From a virus, in IMG/VR virus record IMGVR_UViG_3300027847_001762, positions 1 through 37,662 of that record: a stretch of 37,662 nucleotides of DNA; one strand, 5' to 3'. Shown piece after piece: positions 30,901 through 37,225 of this stretch (positions within the stretch are counted from its first letter, which is position 1; every line of letters begins with the position of its first letter). Below the pieces are notes generated by a model. The model saw only the letters and a list, made by a program, of their open reading frames with translations. It had not been told where the DNA came from and searched no databases. A program made the translations under genes and the position numbers.

Positions 30901-33608
30901 TCGTATTCGGTCCTGAGTGTGTCCCAGTCATCCATGAGCGAATTCCATGATGCTTCGCCACCGGGGAATTCTTCCAGGGAGGGATATTTGCGAGTATCGA
31001 GGTCATAGTCGAGACCTAGGGTCGCATCGAAATGCGGATTCTTTACCAAGAAGTCAAGCATTGCCTCACGGGCGCCTATGAGATCTCGCAGATTCCTGTG
31101 TGCGTCTTGGCCATGGAAATTTCTCATGGAAGCCAATCCTGCTGGCTTCATCGGGGGAGGGTTCGAGAGGGCGGTGACCTCTCTTTCGTTGAAGCCCTGA
31201 CTACGCAGATCGGCGGCCCGACGGCTGGCAAGACCAGTCTCCGTTTCTCTGTTCCAAACAACCCTCTCGTCACGAGCGGGTTTGGGGGTGCGGGAGGCCC
31301 CTCGTTGCATCCGCCGACCTCCCTCTCTGTCTGGGGCTACTTCGGCAGCCCGGAGATCAGACCTGTTTCTGGTGGATTCCAAACCCCCGTCGGGAGCCGC
31401 CCACTCGAGAAAACGTCGCTTACTCCTTTCCCTCTGTTGGTTGCTTCCGCCGCGAGCAACCACCAGCATCTGCAGCCTCCTCATTTCAGGAGTCACCTTC
31501 TCCACGGCGATGCCGATATCGGAAGGTTTAAAACCGCCGTCGAGAAGTTCCCCGCTATTAGCGACCAAATCGCCCCTGCTGTTTGTTCGAGCGGGAATGT
31601 TTTTTCTGGGACCGCGAATGCCTCTCCGCTTGGATGAGGTTTGCCTGATCATCCTCACCGGCACAACCTGCATGCCCAGTCGTTGTGCGGCAGCCAGCCT
31701 GTGGTTGCCTTCGTCAAGAGCCAGGTCGCCGGTTTCGGGGTCGTATTGGACTATCAACGGATTCTTGATGCCGTTGGTGCGGATGTCCTCCGTCAACTTG
31801 TCCAAAGCCTCTATTTCATAGTCGTTTTCTAATTCCCAAGTACGCATTTCTCCGGCACGAGTAGCGGCATCTTCATCCCAACCATTGGAGACTGAGCCGC
31901 CGATGTTGCCCGGCATGTCTTCGAAGAAAGACATGGGGACTAGTTCGGTCCTGTCGAAGGTGTCGAACTCGGTCAGGGCGGGATGGGGGTAGAGGGGGTC
32001 GCTTACGTCCTGAATTCCGTAAGCCTCAATGATCTTTCGGGCCTGATCAGCACGGAACGCTTCGTATTCATCGCGTGACATTTTCCCCATGCGTGCTTTG
32101 GACGGGGGGCGCTCATCCATGGCGACGCCCTCTGCTGGGGCGTCCGGGGTTGGAGTGTCAGGGGTTTCTTCTTCCCCCTCTTCGTCCCAATTGCGTCCTT
32201 GTAATAGGCGTCTACTGGAACGAAAGCCACGAGATGGCCCGGGTTTGCGAGGAACTGCTGGTCGCTCCCATGGTGTGCCTTCTTGGACAATCATGTCCAT
32301 GTCGGCGTCTCTGGAGTCTGGATCGAAGCCTCGAAGGGCCGCTCCGGCCCTACGAACTTTTCCCAACCCTCCACCACCGCCTCGGGGAAGGCCACGACCA
32401 AGCCTCCGGCCTAAGGCCTTTGTAGCCGTCTCAACGGCTTCGATGAAGTCGGGCGTCGCCCCCGACTTGATGACGATTCCCTCTTCGGTCACCTCAGCGA
32501 TTACGCCGTGGTAGTCGATGATCGGATCGAGCAGTGACTTGGTGACGAAAGCGTCTTCAAGTTTGCATGAAATAACTAGTTGATCAGTTCCCGGCATCCA
32601 GTTCGCGTCACTCTTTGCGCTGTCGTCGCTGTCCAATTTCTGAACGATACGCATGACTCTGGGCATGACCGTTTCTTGAGGGGTGTGTTCGTAGCGATTG
32701 GCCGGATTCACTTGTGGCTTCGCTTGAACTCCGGGTGGCTTGAATGGGGCGTACACCATTTGTGGAGCAACTCGTTCGGGCTGACCCAACATGAACCCAC
32801 AATCCGGGTGGTAATGAAAGTGGACCCGGTACAGGGCCGTCCCGTTGTCGGAACGTTGGACCTGGAAAATGGCCACACCGTCGGTTGTGCTGATCAGTTT
32901 GATCGGCTGTGGCGAACGGGATTGCAACTCCAGTTCCAATTTGGCATCGTGTTGATCGGACAGGTTCTCAGTCCGTGGAGTCTCGACGGGCATCATCGCG
33001 AGCATCCCGTCCTTCTCATAAAGATCATCGAAGGTGAATTCAAGATCGTCGGCTTCTGTATCTGGACGCTCCAGAACAGCAGCGTTGGCACCCTTGACGG
33101 AGATGGTTCCTGTCAGTTGATTCGCGCCATGCAGTACGGGGGAGCATTCGTACAGTTCCACTTCATGCAAAATGTTCGCTTGTCTAACCGGGTCGAATGT
33201 GGCGTTGATCGTTTTGTAGCCGATCGACCATTCCTGTTCGCCTCCGAAGAAGGCGACATTGGCGAAGGCTTCCCGACCCTTCTCGGATTCGAGGTTGAAC
33301 TGAACTCGTGCATATAGGCCCCCGACACCTCCCGCTTTCATTTTTTCTGGGAGGCGTGGGTCGCTGGGTCCCACTTCGTGGATATCCAGGACTTTCCCGA
33401 TGGGATCGTTCCAGTTGTGACCCCAAACGACGCGTGGCTTTCGCCGTTGAAGACTGCCGGTGAAGGCTCCCGGCTGGATAATGTCGCCGACAGAATCCTT
33501 GTTGCCGATGCCGGCCACGAAGCACTCAACGATACCCTGAGCCTTGTTAACACTAACCTGGCCGTTGGTCGCTTTGATTTGGATGTCTGTTTCCATACCT
33601 ACAGGCAT
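24969..33608 (-). CDS. HK97-type (S78) prohead maturation protease fused to a giant polyvalent tail (2879 aa)
   Basis: The ATG at 33606-33608 follows GGGAG six to seven bases upstream. Residues 1-175 are an S78 prohead protease: GDIIQPGAF, VVWGHNWNDP (catalytic His64), EWSIGY (catalytic Ser128) and HEVELYECSPV near 148-158. Such proteases are normally about 200-250 aa, so over 2600 residues are extra. After a beta-rich linker (180-390) comes the shared module (about 396-461; KALGRRLG, RDADMDM, VQEGT, WERPAVP) ending in GFRSSRR. Then come a ParB/Srx-like domain (about 600-660: DIRTNGIKNPLIVQ, DEGNHRLAAAQRLG), a KTSC domain (about 1125-1188: TAISHAHYRAG, LTFKGGRTYVYGG, GETFNDHIKG), long Arg/Asp/Glu-rich disordered stretches with about 11 G-(L/F)-x-S-x-R motifs, and a helical C-terminus. 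The protease would process capsid or scaffold precursors, and possibly its own tail. Confidence 0.92.
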   Translation of the reverse strand: MPVGMETDIQIKATNGQVSVNKAQGIVECFVAGIGNKDSVGDIIQPGAFTGSLQRRKPRVVWGHNWNDPIGKVLDIHEVGPSDPRLPEKMKAGGVGGLYARVQFNLESEKGREAFANVAFFGGEQEWSIGYKTINATFDPVRQANILHEVELYECSPVLHGANQLTGTISVKGANAAVLERPDTEADDLEFTFDDLYEKDGMLAMMPVETPRTENLSDQHDAKLELELQSRSPQPIKLISTTDGVAIFQVQRSDNGTALYRVHFHYHPDCGFMLGQPERVAPQMVYAPFKPPGVQAKPQVNPANRYEHTPQETVMPRVMRIVQKLDSDDSAKSDANWMPGTDQLVISCKLEDAFVTKSLLDPIIDYHGVIAEVTEEGIVIKSGATPDFIEAVETATKALGRRLGRGLPRGGGGGLGKVRRAGAALRGFDPDSRDADMDMIVQEGTPWERPAVPRKPGPSRGFRSSRRLLQGRNWDEEGEEETPDTPTPDAPAEGVAMDERPPSKARMGKMSRDEYEAFRADQARKIIEAYGIQDVSDPLYPHPALTEFDTFDRTELVPMSFFEDMPGNIGGSVSNGWDEDAATRAGEMRTWELENDYEIEALDKLTEDIRTNGIKNPLIVQYDPETGDLALDEGNHRLAAAQRLGMQVVPVRMIRQTSSKRRGIRGPRKNIPARTNSRGDLVANSGELLDGGFKPSDIGIAVEKVTPEMRRLQMLVVARGGSNQQRERSKRRFLEWAAPDGGLESTRNRSDLRAAEVAPDREGGRRMQRGASRTPKPARDERVVWNRETETGLASRRAADLRSQGFNEREVTALSNPPPMKPAGLASMRNFHGQDAHRNLRDLIGAREAMLDFLVKNPHFDATLGLDYDLDTRKYPSLEEFPGGEASWNSLMDDWDTLRTEYDNILGGFREENHDLEEAIEKRNEVVGELRDLDEQLRDRIDTITDKLAPSQLPNGAYVTDDTIKEFLKNDDYDGLRALFTPEYVVGEHRSPRDRAGYFENLETDDSDGKPHWESSLEYEWNAARDLRKDMEEKEQEQYGAEESVSQHSRNGANEVLEAAEKVDNYDRNMRIETQPDESMIARAANMEPSRRLDATTGSLETFTPTGQGFRSQRGRGMGEDHDIPTFGSTAISHAHYRAGDEELVLTFKGGRTYVYGGISSDKAAFLLPEHTASLGETFNDHIKGTEAYLIKPDGTVVDRMGLPTETPTLGEKLKRHTNRVRDHRGLDRAEAETFNKAQKILDGKEASPAIPDDRARLVDELHNLSNNLRGDGEPHVAELLNSAAVAIRSDPRNRVNAHHGGRMEVSLSEEEVGEISDGLKSTRAKYDGHPNIERGLTAYDEKLRNAKGGKVSLDSAEYNQILESYARLDAVDPDGYFKPGRDVLEMAAFSKKGKWVSPNVVKDTQFPDRPHGFASRRPNNGAPADITPRLQGDLVHWARQQGGFHVVQDLVRRYDRGGEQLSPRDWIRLHDYFANHSPAGRGMARYGERRGFRSSREKPEMSSGGLKRRDEAVNQGPGQGRFVGQKWEEVKPENWDELSLDEQADELMINFNPRSSQPQLFDWPPPEERLRAADYDRILGEVFEQIQTRDERATPSLAVARRRRERRQRIADAAKTSPSPQRRERRPQSPDSHSTTPTAVQRGLGDLDPGPGGKQRRLLDPESGRSLTDQVGKPLSSGGEQAARDRRLRIMDSLDVNIGTKRNALANASMDSRADESHVEFWDSLQDTLDGDEDLTFDMVERLGVQIDDYLENQNGRTLTEDEDRSMTFASRLREHVKTIREEYEDDKFIKRGDPFVEDVDDTARRWVGTEAAPEGDDAPDDPQGTAQVSRETEPVGRPERHPAERRSMEASRLTGDAVREERDRKRTARDRERVLEALRKRPGQSEDPDADLDDIELEGVVDLGGAFRSRRGDRETRQVAREGRREARDMEKNKKWRAKREEKRRQQKAKDDQKFEERVAARQALSQEEQLRLRADEDDVMGQMNPVRTPWGFSSRRDREGIDPIPDHPDRRRAQDVARTGGTEEEFQDQDWADDPDSATTPSWDEIRRQAMEPARRLAGDEYEIDQDPRTGNWIARDISSGETFEGPNFETIEAVIEHRRERESGSLASRRGDEDELRSTNASRTGTGEVWPDMEREGSYDLMGGGSYAGPEEFVGTLSDAIDQWMEHRRGGPSGARTPLWGDGLEPDDPVIWTYASDDVDGDGIPLLTRSDVEAAFEARGIPSGGDLDETRNRNRIERGPEDTRSTQAIMDDEYTQGPTGEPGGSGARMRPVDLDTLDDEVQGARAHYRAMVEEPEQDALSVEDQLGVEGEIESLHRTRPHELSDMSTDELNKIGAFWLEQPSAGSRENSPPGRSIKQELAVREAIGTWEEIIEADELNFWLEDLGIGDSPMQYHDEAEFSKAAVAFHALSRMAENGVLDDRYDQDEIPGISSDDDADLDSVPNLKTQIETFGNNLYRVIGNPPGLEPGSREATMAKMDRGRYLKENHLHQILDYPSPQTARLQDWKITAWQMLAFRELARREARDFDLNIPMEQRSQFHRSLQARAALGPEPLGKKELTALALQRLRKAEEERDEARLGQQLGQGLTGVISDRHYLDDVERRPRSESPTPRFTPGEALSEEDLQSALEAPSVRRSDNELHARAMETPKERSARRLTADEEADERLDELIASIDLSAGPSRIEEVPGRDTPATFEPEPGARRGDAFMSRRDGGLASGRDMSKQRAARNPKDRSLIKQSSPFFKIVYDSLDVEIRKERDDVKRGALQKLKKSFEYFNSSSIRYGPKNPHQTSDGEIQIDNDALPDIVDALFDVLGRWSMKSKVSGIERKRALIDYLKVIDESAGRTHPEVESMMPVRIAAVEKFLEKLVDLGMDIL
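30045..30228 (-). other. KTSC domain in the protease fusion
   Basis: Residues about 1125-1188 read STAISHAHYRAGDEELVL, then TFKGGRTYVYGGIS, then ASLGETFNDHIKGTEAY. This is the KTSC pattern: a strand starting S-x-x-I, a hydrophobic strand ending F-x-x-G-x-x-Y-x-Y, and S-x-G-x-x-F-x-x-x-I(K/R). KTSC domains are small and often found on phage and polyvalent proteins; a nucleic-acid role has been suggested. Confidence 0.8.
31640..31810 (-). other. ParB/sulfiredoxin-like domain in the protease fusion
   Basis: The sequence LTEDIRTNGIKNPLIVQ, then LALDEGNHRLAAAQRLG, then MQVVPVRM, matches the ParB N-terminal fold (an 'I...G...P..V' strand-helix and a GxHR-type box, here GNHR). This domain is common in polyvalent proteins and can act as a nuclease or NTPase. 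It stands at about residues 600-660, close to the N-terminal side of the tail. Confidence 0.8.
32208..32421 (-). repeat. Shared KALGR-VQEGT module, copy 4 (protease fusion)
   Basis: Order: KALGRRLGRG, a Gly-rich stretch, FDPDSRDADMDM, IVQEGT, PWERPAVP, then SRGFRSSRR. It has an inserted Gly/Arg stretch relative to the other copies. It marks the junction between the protease-containing head and the polyvalent tail. Confidence 0.88.
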
Positions 33609-33705
33609 AGATAACTCCCTGTCGCTCTGTAGTCATGATAGAGCACGACGGTGGCAGGCAACTGTAAAATGATGTGAAAAATCTTTTAGTTTCTGTAAAG
33701 GGCCG
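33609..33705 (-). promoter_or_regulatory. 97-bp intergenic gap between portal and protease-fusion genes; candidate promoter and ribosome-binding site
   Basis: This is the only sizeable gap inside the minus-strand operon. It is AT-rich compared with its surroundings. On the minus strand it holds TTTACAG twice, exactly 31 bp apart (33662-33668 and 33693-33699), a TATCAT -10-like box with a TTGCCT 15 bp upstream, and GGGAG just before the protease ATG. A secondary promoter or a regulated site is plausible; none of the boxes is strong. No terminator hairpin is obvious. Confidence 0.4.
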
Positions 33706-35688
33706 TTAACCCGCTAGATTCCAAGCCCTACGCGACTCGCTGGTAGCAACTTTTGGACGCACTTTTGCCAACAGGTGAGTAAAGTGACCCACAAGGGCAG
33801 ACTTGAATGCTATCAACCGGTGGTCATCTTCTTCTATGCGCAAGGCATAGGTGATTTCTTTGGATATCGCTTCTCTGCTATCCAGATTGATCGATTTGAT
33901 TCTGTCCATTTGAGAGTTGACATGAGTGACAACATCTTCGGCTAGAGGCGGAGAATGTTCTGCCGACTTTCCCAAATAGGATCCTGTCGCATCTTGAACA
34001 ATTGCATTCAGGACTGGACGAATATCCTCATCCATTTGTTTGTCCCATATGTCTTGAGGCATGAGCAAGTCGACTACAAGAGTTCCTTTGGAAAGTGCTT
34101 TTCTGGCCTTGGCGCCACCGGCCTTCTCCAGAACCACTCTTTGTTGACGTTCGAACAGACGCTCAATGCTTCGGTCCAAAATCCCTGACCATCTATCCAA
34201 GTCGGAATCTGCGGAGATTGAGTGAGCGTCCTTGAACTCCATGCTTCCGGATTCGTCAGACAGTTGCTGTGGCGCTCCTGCTGCTTGGGCCGCCATAGCG
34301 CCCTGCATGGTGTTCGGATCGAGCGGAGCCCCAGGAGGTGGCATTCCCTCGGCGGGAGCCCCAGGAGGCGCTCCAGGGGGCGCTCCTGGCATTCCTGGCA
34401 TTCCCCCTCCGCCCGGACCCATCATTACGTTGGGTTCTGGTTCCGTTTCCTTGTGGGTGTTCGCTATGGGGGTGAGGTTCGGGTTTTGTAACAGGGAGTC
34501 TCCGAGTTCGGAATGAACAATCTTGCGCCCGGTTGCCTCTCGGTATTCGTTAGCACTGATTAGGCCAGTTTGGAATTCCTGGAGCACATAGCGTGACCGT
34601 TCCTGCCGATACATCGTTAGGGTCGGAACTTCGTCTAGGTCAAAGTCGACATAATGCTTGTCGTCCAACTCATCCAGGGCGCGAGCGATGTGTTGGAGGT
34701 GAGGTGCCATGGTTTCGCTCCAGAACACCCGAATCTCTTCGGAGGCGTTGGCGAAAGTTCGCCCAGAGGCATTACCGATCACCGACTCAGGCACACCGAA
34801 CGAAGCCAAAATCTCTTCTTTTGTGATTTGACGCATCTGAATGTAAGCGGCATCACGGGGGCTTGCAGAGGTGTCGACATAATCGACACCGTCATCAGCA
34901 GCAATGACGGTCGTGGCACCGGCCTTGCCCAGATTCCCTCGGAACCTGTTTCTGAGTTCGTTCCTATCGTCGTCGTCGATCTCCCCCTTGACCACGAGCA
35001 GTCCTCCGGGACGACCGTCATTGAGGAGATAGTTTCGGTTATACAACTTGGCAAGGTTTTCGATTTCGATAGCCACGCCGGCGGCTTCCATTGGAGTCAT
35101 GGAGAGGTACGGGTCGAGTGGGTGCGGCCTGCGAATCCACACGACGCTTTCGGGCGGCATGATGATTTTCCTGCCATCCGGCATGGCGACCTCATACCCG
35201 GAGACGAATCGTTTGGGGTGAGGAATGGGGGCCGTGGCCTGAGGTGGGAGAAGGTTGAGACCGATGATGCGACCGTCCCGCCCTCGGATCTTCTCAACGA
35301 ATGCGCCGCGCGTTCCCATGAGGAGTTGGGCTGACAGTCTGTATCGGAAAATAAAGGAGTTCTCTCCGATATTGGATTTGGTGTTCAGGAGGCTCAGAAT
35401 GGAGTCGTTTCTTACGCGCTTGCTTGTGACGATTTCACCATCGGGCACATTGTCTTTTCGAAGAATGACCGGAAGGCGTGCTTGATTTCCAGCGATGGCG
35501 TCAACGCAGCGGGCCACCCATGTGACCTTCTGCATGCCCTCTGAATGGGCTCGCTCTATGTCCCACCCATCACGGTATGGCTGACCAGCCAGACTGGGGT
35601 TCTGGGCGACGGGCGCACCTGGACCGACAATGGCCCGGCCCGCTGCCATCTGATGGGATTTTGTTTCTGGAGAAGAATTCCAAGCCAT
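33706..35688 (-). CDS. Phage portal protein, HK97 type (660 aa)
   Basis: The portal forms the dodecameric ring at the capsid vertex through which terminase packages DNA. Typical HK97-portal features are visible in order: VTWVARCVDAIAGNQARLP near 55-75; SIL(S)LLN and FIFRYRLSAQLLMGTRGAF; GLNLLPPQ; PPESVVWIRRPHPLDPY with SMTPMEAAG; LYNRNYLLNDGRPGGLLVVKG; QITKEEILASFGVPESVIGN, followed by FANASEEIRVFW; and LQEFQTGLISANEYREATG. A Gly/Pro/Met-rich, collagen-like tract (about 420-460) and a helical C-terminal domain (about 500-655) extend it beyond the usual 400-500 aa. The ATG lies 2 nt after the stop of the small membrane-protein gene. No G-(L/F)-x-S-x-R motif is present. Confidence 0.95.
   Translation of the reverse strand: MAWNSSPETKSHQMAAGRAIVGPGAPVAQNPSLAGQPYRDGWDIERAHSEGMQKVTWVARCVDAIAGNQARLPVILRKDNVPDGEIVTSKRVRNDSILSLLNTKSNIGENSFIFRYRLSAQLLMGTRGAFVEKIRGRDGRIIGLNLLPPQATAPIPHPKRFVSGYEVAMPDGRKIIMPPESVVWIRRPHPLDPYLSMTPMEAAGVAIEIENLAKLYNRNYLLNDGRPGGLLVVKGEIDDDDRNELRNRFRGNLGKAGATTVIAADDGVDYVDTSASPRDAAYIQMRQITKEEILASFGVPESVIGNASGRTFANASEEIRVFWSETMAPHLQHIARALDELDDKHYVDFDLDEVPTLTMYRQERSRYVLQEFQTGLISANEYREATGRKIVHSELGDSLLQNPNLTPIANTHKETEPEPNVMMGPGGGGMPGMPGAPPGAPPGAPAEGMPPPGAPLDPNTMQGAMAAQAAGAPQQLSDESGSMEFKDAHSISADSDLDRWSGILDRSIERLFERQQRVVLEKAGGAKARKALSKGTLVVDLLMPQDIWDKQMDEDIRPVLNAIVQDATGSYLGKSAEHSPPLAEDVVTHVNSQMDRIKSINLDSREAISKEITYALRIEEDDHRLIAFKSALVGHFTHLLAKVRPKVATSESRRAWNLAG
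34310..34432 (-). repeat. Gly-Pro-Ala-rich collagen-like tract in the portal
   Basis: The tract encodes MGPGGGGMPGMPG, then APPGAPPGAPAEGMPPPGAP. It is made of imperfect repeats of ccaggaggcgct and cctggcatt units. It resembles the flexible Pro-rich tract of the 571-aa protein and probably forms a disordered linker before the C-terminal helical domain. Confidence 0.8.
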
Positions 35689-35690
35689 AT

Positions 35691-35858
35691 TTACTCAAGA
35701 CCTAATAGAAAACCAAGGACTCCACATGACACGCCAGCGACTATTAGCCCCCACGAGGGGCGAATCATCCACGCACCGATGCTTGTGAATATAATAAAGG
35801 ATACCATCAGAGCATTTGCCGCATTCGCCCGACTAAACAGGACTCGGAGCCAGTTCAT
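35691..35858 (-). CDS. Small two-helix membrane protein (55 aa)
   Basis: The frame is open upstream into the terminase region, but the sensible start is the ATG at 35856-35858, which gives 55 aa and avoids overlapping terL. The product has a short basic N-terminus (NWLRVLFSR) and two hydrophobic segments: ALMVSFIIFTSIGAW (about 16-30) and WGLIVAGVSCGVLGFLLG (about 36-53). TAGGGT lies about ten bases upstream as a possible ribosome-binding site. The stop is 2 nt before the portal ATG. Small membrane proteins of this sort occur near packaging genes in actinophages; roles such as holin-like or superinfection functions are possible, but nothing decides. Confidence 0.65.
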   Translation of the reverse strand: MNWLRVLFSRANAANALMVSFIIFTSIGAWMIRPSWGLIVAGVSCGVLGFLLGLE

Positions 35859-35920
35859 GTGCGTTACCCTATCGCACCCGTCGGGCTGTTCTAGAATGTA
35901 TGAGGACTGGAGTTGCACAC
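35859..35920. promoter_or_regulatory. Divergent intergenic region between the head operon (minus) and terL (plus)
   Basis: The two leading genes are transcribed away from each other across about 60 bp, so promoters for both directions are expected here or just inside the coding ends. On the plus strand TAGAAT (35892-35897) is a reasonable -10 box, but no good -35 stands at 16-18 bp. The terL ribosome-binding site GGAG is at 35909-35912. No operator palindrome is obvious. Confidence 0.4.
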
Positions 35921-37225
35921 ATGGCTGATTGGGAAAGCATCTTAGAATTCTTGCAGCCGAAGGAGTCTCCGTACTGCCCGGAAACACCCTCGTTAACTCA
36001 GAAGGTGTTTTTACGCACCTATTCCATGGAGGGCCTGTTCGGTGGAGCGGCTGGCGGAGGTAAGTCGTCAGCGCTGTTGATGGCCGCACTTCAATATGTG
36101 GATGTACCGGCCTACTCCGCCATCATCTTTCGTCGCACCTATGCCGACCTTGCACTACCCGGCGCCATCATGGACCGTTTCACAACATGGATTTCTCAAG
36201 CGGATGACGTGTCTTGGAATGGCTCCCTGTATGTGGCCACGTTTCCGTCAGGAGCACGAATCTCATTTGGCTACCTAAATAACAGTCAGGACTATCTGCG
36301 TTACAAGGGTGCGGAATTCCAGTTCATCGGGATGGATGAAGTCACCGAAATCAGGGAGCATGATTATCGCTACCTCTTTTCTCGGTTGCGTCGGCCGGCC
36401 TCAGGCCCCTTGTCGCAGGTTCCCCTGAGAATGAGATGCGCTTCCAACCCCGCGCCCAATTGGGTTAGGCAACGCTTCATCGTGGAAGGCGATACCACCG
36501 GTCGAGTTTTCGTTCCGTCACTCCTTACCGATAATCCTGGCATCGATGCCCAGTCGTATCGGCAATCGCTGCAGGCGCTGGATCCCGTAGAGCGCAAGCG
36601 TTTGGAAGAAGGCGACTGGTGGTCAACCACTCTGGGGACCATGTTCGACAGGGAGTCAGTTGTTCTTCTGGAGCACGACGAATTGCCGACATTGAGCCCC
36701 AAGGCGAAAGCCGTTCGGTTCTGGGACCTTGCGGCATCAGAACCATCTCCTTCTTATCCGGACCCCGACTGGACGGTGGGGACTTTGATGCTCTTTGACG
36801 CTGGGGTTGCATACATGCTGGATGTCAGGAAGATCCGTCACCGGGGAGAAAAGGTTGAGCAGTTCATTGCCCAGACGGCGTATGAAGACGGGGTGTCGGT
36901 CCCTATCCGGATGGAGCAAGAGCCGGGGTCTGCAGGAAAGGCGCTTATCAACCAGTACGCCAGATTTGTCGTGCCGGGATTCGACATCATGGGCATCCGA
37001 TCAACCGGTGACAAGGTGACTCGCGCTCGCCCATTCGCAGCGGCCGTCGCCAATGGCAACGTGAGGGTGGTACGGGGAGCGTGGTTAACCGACTGGCTCG
37101 ATGAGTTGTCTTCGTTCCCGGAAGCCTGCCCCCACGACGACCAAGTCGACTCAGCCACGGGAGCCTTTTCATTTCTTACGGGCTTAGGCTTGCCCCAGCG
37201 CAAGCGAGCCGCTATTCTGGCTTGA
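35921..37225 (+). CDS. terL: Terminase large subunit (ATPase/nuclease), 434 aa
   Basis: TerL drives DNA translocation into the prohead and cuts the concatemer. The N-terminal ATPase has Walker A GGAAGGGKSS (residues 41-50), AIIFRRTYADL, and Walker B FIGMDE (135-140, with catalytic Glu140), followed by a coupling-type segment and RCASNPAPNW. The C-terminal RNase H-like nuclease shows RFWDLAASE (Asp269), MEQEPGSAGK (Glu332 or Glu334) and PHDDQVDSATGAF (Asp406, Asp407, Asp410). I chose the ATG at 35921 over the one at 35900 because GGAG stands eight bases before it and the protein then starts MADWES. The length is normal. The stop overlaps the next gene's ATG by one base (TGATG). Confidence 0.97.
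   Translation: MADWESILEFLQPKESPYCPETPSLTQKVFLRTYSMEGLFGGAAGGGKSSALLMAALQYVDVPAYSAIIFRRTYADLALPGAIMDRFTTWISQADDVSWNGSLYVATFPSGARISFGYLNNSQDYLRYKGAEFQFIGMDEVTEIREHDYRYLFSRLRRPASGPLSQVPLRMRCASNPAPNWVRQRFIVEGDTTGRVFVPSLLTDNPGIDAQSYRQSLQALDPVERKRLEEGDWWSTTLGTMFDRESVVLLEHDELPTLSPKAKAVRFWDLAASEPSPSYPDPDWTVGTLMLFDAGVAYMLDVRKIRHRGEKVEQFIAQTAYEDGVSVPIRMEQEPGSAGKALINQYARFVVPGFDIMGIRSTGDKVTRARPFAAAVANGNVRVVRGAWLTDWLDELSSFPEACPHDDQVDSATGAFSFLTGLGLPQRKRAAILA

Larger units (their letters stand above)
25440..32228 (-). repeat. Dispersed G-(L/F)-x-S-x-R linker motifs in the protease fusion
   Basis: Copies with approximate positions: GFRSSRR (32208-32228), GGLESTR (31355-31392), TGLASRR (31215-31240), AGLASMR (31115-31145), QGFRSQR (30256-30287), HGFASRR (29350-29376), RGFRSSR (29112-29143), GAFRSRR (27864-27895), WGFSSRR (27604-27638), GSLASRR (27262-27293), and AFMSRRDGGLASGR (25440-25495), which holds two adjacent variants. 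They flank the ParB-like and KTSC domains and recur through disordered sequence. None lies within the protease domain. Confidence 0.8.

Noticed and set aside
32580-33317. Plus-strand frame of 245 aa
   Set aside because: Overlaps the protease and linker region on the opposite strand; the minus-strand product has clear catalytic motifs.
34310-34432. Portal Gly-Pro tract as a true collagen or tail-fibre domain
   Set aside because: Too short and irregular in Gly-X-Y; better read as a flexible linker.
35900-35920. Upstream ATG for terL
   Set aside because: No ribosome-binding site at proper distance, while the ATG at 35921 has GGAG eight bases upstream.
35691-36089. 132-aa version of the small membrane protein
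   Set aside because: Would overlap terL by about 170 bp; the ATG at 35858 gives a normal membrane protein with a possible ribosome-binding site and no overlap.
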